Assembly: GCA_036675025.1 (NCBI GenBank)
Contig: JAKFFN010000101.1
Coordinates: 1-64,000 of the forward strand
DNA from: JAKFFN01 sp036675025
GTDB taxonomy: Bacteria > Sumerlaeota > Sumerlaeia > Sumerlaeales > Sumerlaeaceae
Length of the DNA stretch: 64,000 nucleotides
Direction of reading: 5' to 3'
The notes under the pieces are model-generated. The model saw only the letters and a list, made by a program, of their open reading frames with translations. It did not search any database and had not been told where the DNA came from. The position numbers were made by a program, and so were the translations under genes. Of this stretch, positions 61,279 through 64,000 are shown one piece after another (the stretch's first letter is position 1; each line of letters opens with the position of its first letter).

Positions 61279-62094
61279 ATGCTCTACCGCAGATTTCTAT
61301 CATCCCCAGCCGACACAGAATCTCCAAGCTGCTGTACAGAACACCTGGACCGGCTCCTGTTTGGTGACCCCGGAAATCCCTTAAAGAATTGCGACCGCTC
61401 AACCCTGCGCCCGTACGTGGAATGGCGGTATCAGCATCTGGAGCCGGCGCTTTTTGAAACATGGCAGCCCGGCAATATACCTTTTATTGGCGACAGTCTT
61501 TCAGACATAGCCAGGTGCTATGACTGCCTGCCAGACCTCCCGGGTACCTTTAACTGCGGCATCCTCGGCTCCCGGATCTGCGACGCCCACTTCATTATCG
61601 ATCAGTTGGAAGAGTCATTCCGGCACCGGGATCGAACCTTCCAGCCATCTCACCTGGTAATCCTGATTGGCACAAACGACCTTCTCCGCAGCGTCATCGA
61701 CACCTTTAACAGCTTTCCCGATGCCACGCGCGAGCAGTATTACAGTCTGTTCAACCGCCTCGTCAAGTTTCGCGACATCAACCAGTGCGAGATCATTTTC
61801 CGCTCAATTCCTCCAGGAGAGCCCATGGATCCGCCGCCTGAATGCCCCTGGGCTTACCATAAAAACGTGGAGGAGTTTAACCGGGCCGTGCGAGAGGCGA
61901 ATGCGTTCCTCTATGAAACCTGTCACGATGACCGCTACGGTTTTAAGTTTATTGATGAGTATGATTTCTTCTGGGACAGTGAAACCGGCACCATCCGCTA
62001 TCCCCTCTATCGCGGCAACGGAGATTACCTGCACTTTGGCTGCGAGGGCTACCGGCTGGTGTTTGACAATCTGCGGCGGTATCTTTACAAGTAG
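61279..62094 (+). CDS. SGNH/GDSL-family hydrolase
   Basis: This 271-residue protein has Ser73 in GNIPFIGDSLSDIARCY (block I), a Gly/Asn pair in LVILIGTNDLL (block III), and Asp-His in NGDYLHFGCEGYRLVF (block V), a complete catalytic set for an esterase. No signal peptide is seen, so it is cytosolic or its start is elsewhere. ATG 61279 follows GAGGT; a TTG at 61267 would add four residues. Substrate unknown. The 188 bp to the pilM gene carry no gene. Confidence 0.85.
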   Translation: MLYRRFLSSPADTESPSCCTEHLDRLLFGDPGNPLKNCDRSTLRPYVEWRYQHLEPALFETWQPGNIPFIGDSLSDIARCYDCLPDLPGTFNCGILGSRICDAHFIIDQLEESFRHRDRTFQPSHLVILIGTNDLLRSVIDTFNSFPDATREQYYSLFNRLVKFRDINQCEIIFRSIPPGEPMDPPPECPWAYHKNVEEFNRAVREANAFLYETCHDDRYGFKFIDEYDFFWDSETGTIRYPLYRGNGDYLHFGCEGYRLVFDNLRRYLYK

Positions 62095-62282
62095 AAGAAC
62101 CACAGCAATCCTGAATCGCGGCGCTATTGAGCCTTGGAAACTTTTCCCTTGTACATCAACCGGCGTGAGTTATCAATTTCCTTATCAGCACAAGAAAAGT
62201 GTTGGACAGCGGCTGATTGAACCGTTTAATCGGCCAACTTGTCTAAAGTCTAGTAATTGAGTCTGGAGGGCGGCTGACGGCT

Positions 62283-64000
62283 ATGGCGCCTAGAAAATGC
62301 CTGGGTATTGATGTTGGCACCACGAGTGTTAAGATTGCAGAGCTTACGGCTGAAAAGCGTGGAGCACGCGTAACCAGAATGTTCCGCGGTGAGGTTCCGC
62401 TTCCGCCGGGTCCTCTTGATGCTGCGCGCATGGAAGAAATTGCCAAGGTTGTCCGGCAGATCATCAGCGCCAACAAGATATCTACGAAAGATGCCGTTTT
62501 TTCTGTCCCCGGCCAGAACGTGTTCATCCGGCGCATCCGGTTTCCGCGCACTAATGAAGAGCGCATGCACCGCATCGTTGCCTACGAGGCTAAGCAGCAA
62601 ATCCCTTTTCCGCCTGAAAACTCCCTGATGGAGTACCAGGTTTTTGACTACGGTGATTCAGCCGAGGTCGAAGTACTGCTCGCCGCGATTAAGACGGATA
62701 TTGTTACGGACTTCATGAAGCTCGTAAACAAATGCGGTCTTCGCCCTGTCATGATTTCGGTTACATCGCTGGCCCTGTTTAACTTCCACGTGTTTGATAG
62801 CACCCCGTTTGCTGAGATGCTCGAGGCCATCAAGGAATCGCAGGAGCCAACCACAGCGGTTCCTGCCGCTGCCGCAGCCGAGCCAGCCAAAGAGGGCAAA
62901 AAGAAGGGCATGAAGCTTCCGAAGATGTCGTTCGGGAAGAAGAAGAAGCTTGATGCGGAAGACGTTGCGTCTGCTGAACCTCCCGAGGAAAGCGAAGTTC
63001 TTCACATTGAAGACTTGCCACCCGCCGATGACATGTTCGAAGAAGTTAAAGCGTATATTAACGTAGGCAGCCAGACTTTCGACCTCGCTATTGCACGCCA
63101 TGGTAAGCGCAAAATGCTGGGCTTTACGCGCAGTGTGCCATGGGCCGGCGGCGAACTTACTCGGCTATTGATGCAGCAGTTAAACATAGACGCGGCCCAG
63201 GCCGAGCAGCTTAAACGGACCGAAATCAGCCTGCCGAGCAGCGCTGACCTGGAACCAACAGCCTCAAATCCAGCTTCGGAAATCGCTAATAAGTGGGCCG
63301 AGCGAATGGTCCTGGAAATCCGGAAGTCCTTCGACTTCTACATTGCTCAACCCGATGGCATGGCAGTAGACAACATCGTCCTGAGCGGTGGAGGCGCCGA
63401 ACTACCGGGTTTGACCAGTTTTATGGAAGATCGCCTGGGCGTGCCCGTAGAACTGCGCGAAGAGCCGCAGAATCCGGACCTTACCGTTTCTGAACGTCCA
63501 GAAAAGGAGTCGCTAACCTCGTTCCTTGTGGCCTTCGGTCTTGGCCTCAGCGGCCTTGGATATGGCCACGTAAGGTCCGACTTCCTGCCGCGCGATCTTA
63601 AGGTCGTCCGTGAGTTCAAAAAGAAGAAGGTTGAGCTCGCAATAATGGCGGCCATTCTGCTGGCCATGGTCGGTCTCAGCACTATGATCGGTACCAGCGA
63701 GATCAGCAACATGCGCAGCTGGCTGACCCAGAATGAGGGACAGCTCTCACAAGCCAGGACCGACGCCGGATTACTATCAGCAGCCCGGGCTGACCGCCAG
63801 AGCGCAGCCACAAAGATAGAAGCTGTTGGCGCAGCCTTGGGCGACCGCAGCTTCCTCCTACAGTTAATGTCGATTCTGGAAAGCCTGAAACCTGCCGGCG
63901 TTGCTTTTGATCGAATGGAGCTGCAGCCCGATGGCACCATTCGCATCGGAGGCACGGCCCAGAACGATCCGGCCTACACCAGCTTCCTTAACGCCCTTGC
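62283..64000 (+). CDS. pilM: PilM-PilN fusion protein of the type IV pilus, 3' end outside the window
   Basis: The first about 430 residues are PilM: LGIDVGTTSVKIAEL (phosphate 1 loop), VPGQNVFIRRIRFPR, YEAKQQIPFPPENSLMEYQ and IVLSGGGAELPGL. A low-complexity Lys/Glu/Pro insert lies at residues about 185-248. A membrane helix follows at about 452-472 (LAIMAAILLAMVGLSTMIG), then a coiled coil and SILESLKPAGVAFDRMELQPDG, the PilN pattern. In other bacteria PilM is cytosolic and only binds the short N-terminal tail of PilN. The fusion makes one bitopic protein. It may act with the pseudopilins at 32.6-34.1 kb. Confidence 0.9.
   Translation, partial: MAPRKCLGIDVGTTSVKIAELTAEKRGARVTRMFRGEVPLPPGPLDAARMEEIAKVVRQIISANKISTKDAVFSVPGQNVFIRRIRFPRTNEERMHRIVAYEAKQQIPFPPENSLMEYQVFDYGDSAEVEVLLAAIKTDIVTDFMKLVNKCGLRPVMISVTSLALFNFHVFDSTPFAEMLEAIKESQEPTTAVPAAAAAEPAKEGKKKGMKLPKMSFGKKKKLDAEDVASAEPPEESEVLHIEDLPPADDMFEEVKAYINVGSQTFDLAIARHGKRKMLGFTRSVPWAGGELTRLLMQQLNIDAAQAEQLKRTEISLPSSADLEPTASNPASEIANKWAERMVLEIRKSFDFYIAQPDGMAVDNIVLSGGGAELPGLTSFMEDRLGVPVELREEPQNPDLTVSERPEKESLTSFLVAFGLGLSGLGYGHVRSDFLPRDLKVVREFKKKKVELAIMAAILLAMVGLSTMIGTSEISNMRSWLTQNEGQLSQARTDAGLLSAARADRQSAATKIEAVGAALGDRSFLLQLMSILESLKPAGVAFDRMELQPDGTIRIGGTAQNDPAYTSFLNAL

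Overview
The window comes from a moderately GC-rich bacterium with a Gram-negative style envelope: lipoproteins, Tat-exported enzymes, a type IV pilus/pseudopilin system and surface polysaccharide O-acylation. It carries formylglycine-type sulfatase, PhoD phosphatase and Gfo/Idh/MocA genes with RR-type export signals, DUF4962/heparinase, GH-A-like and beta-helix proteins. Two pseudopilins have the mature start FTLIELLIVVAIIAILAAIA. Several families of palindromic intergenic repeats are present. This fits a polysaccharide-degrading member of the PVC-like or neighbouring candidate phyla (Sumerlaeota or Hydrogenedentota are my guess). That placement is inference; no rRNA or tRNA is visible.

Layout. 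1-5.2 kb: a truncated beta-propeller gene, a GH-A-like secreted protein, a DCC-family thiol protein, an LD-carboxypeptidase and a small lipoprotein. 5.4-8.4 kb: a 31-residue Lys/Ala peptide, HPr, GlmU and a secreted esterase. 8.4-19.0 kb: a long minus-strand block. Its distal part is the widespread M50 protease-trpS-scpA-scpB neighbourhood, interrupted by a small nucleotidyltransferase module. Its proximal part is a polysaccharide cluster of heparinase-like lyase, an overlooked 36-residue membrane ORF, an MBOAT O-acyltransferase and an SGNH partner. 19.1-28.7 kb: an isolated short AtpC, a methyltransferase, a GNAT, a Tat-exported oxidoreductase, PhoD phosphatase, sulfatase, an RdgC-like protein and a LivJ-type lipoprotein. 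28.8-34.2 kb: an FHA-GAF-AAA+-Fis regulator, LysA and two pseudopilins. 34.2-42.9 kb: rpoC and rpoB on the minus strand. The rpoC frame runs 79 codons past its first ordinary start, to an AUC that has its own Shine-Dalgarno sequence. 43-48 kb: a beta-helix/GWI-repeat secreted pair, a diguanylate cyclase and two repeat-rich intergenic regions. 48.1-52.5 kb: a tight operon of an HprK-like kinase, a radical SAM-nucleotidyltransferase fusion and a Ppx/GppA phosphatase. 52.5-64 kb: a GT39-like membrane protein, RecJ, a YycJ-type MBL protein, a VapBC pair, ValS, an SGNH hydrolase and a PilM-PilN fusion cut by the window end.

The best candidates for undescribed biology are the kinase/radical SAM-nucleotidyltransferase cassette, the non-canonical start and inserted N-terminus of RpoC, the FHA-controlled AAA+ activator with a broken GAFTGA loop, the membrane micro-ORF in the polysaccharide operon, and the nested palindromic repeat arrays at 45.3-47.9 kb. 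All functional statements come from reading motifs by eye. No database search was run.
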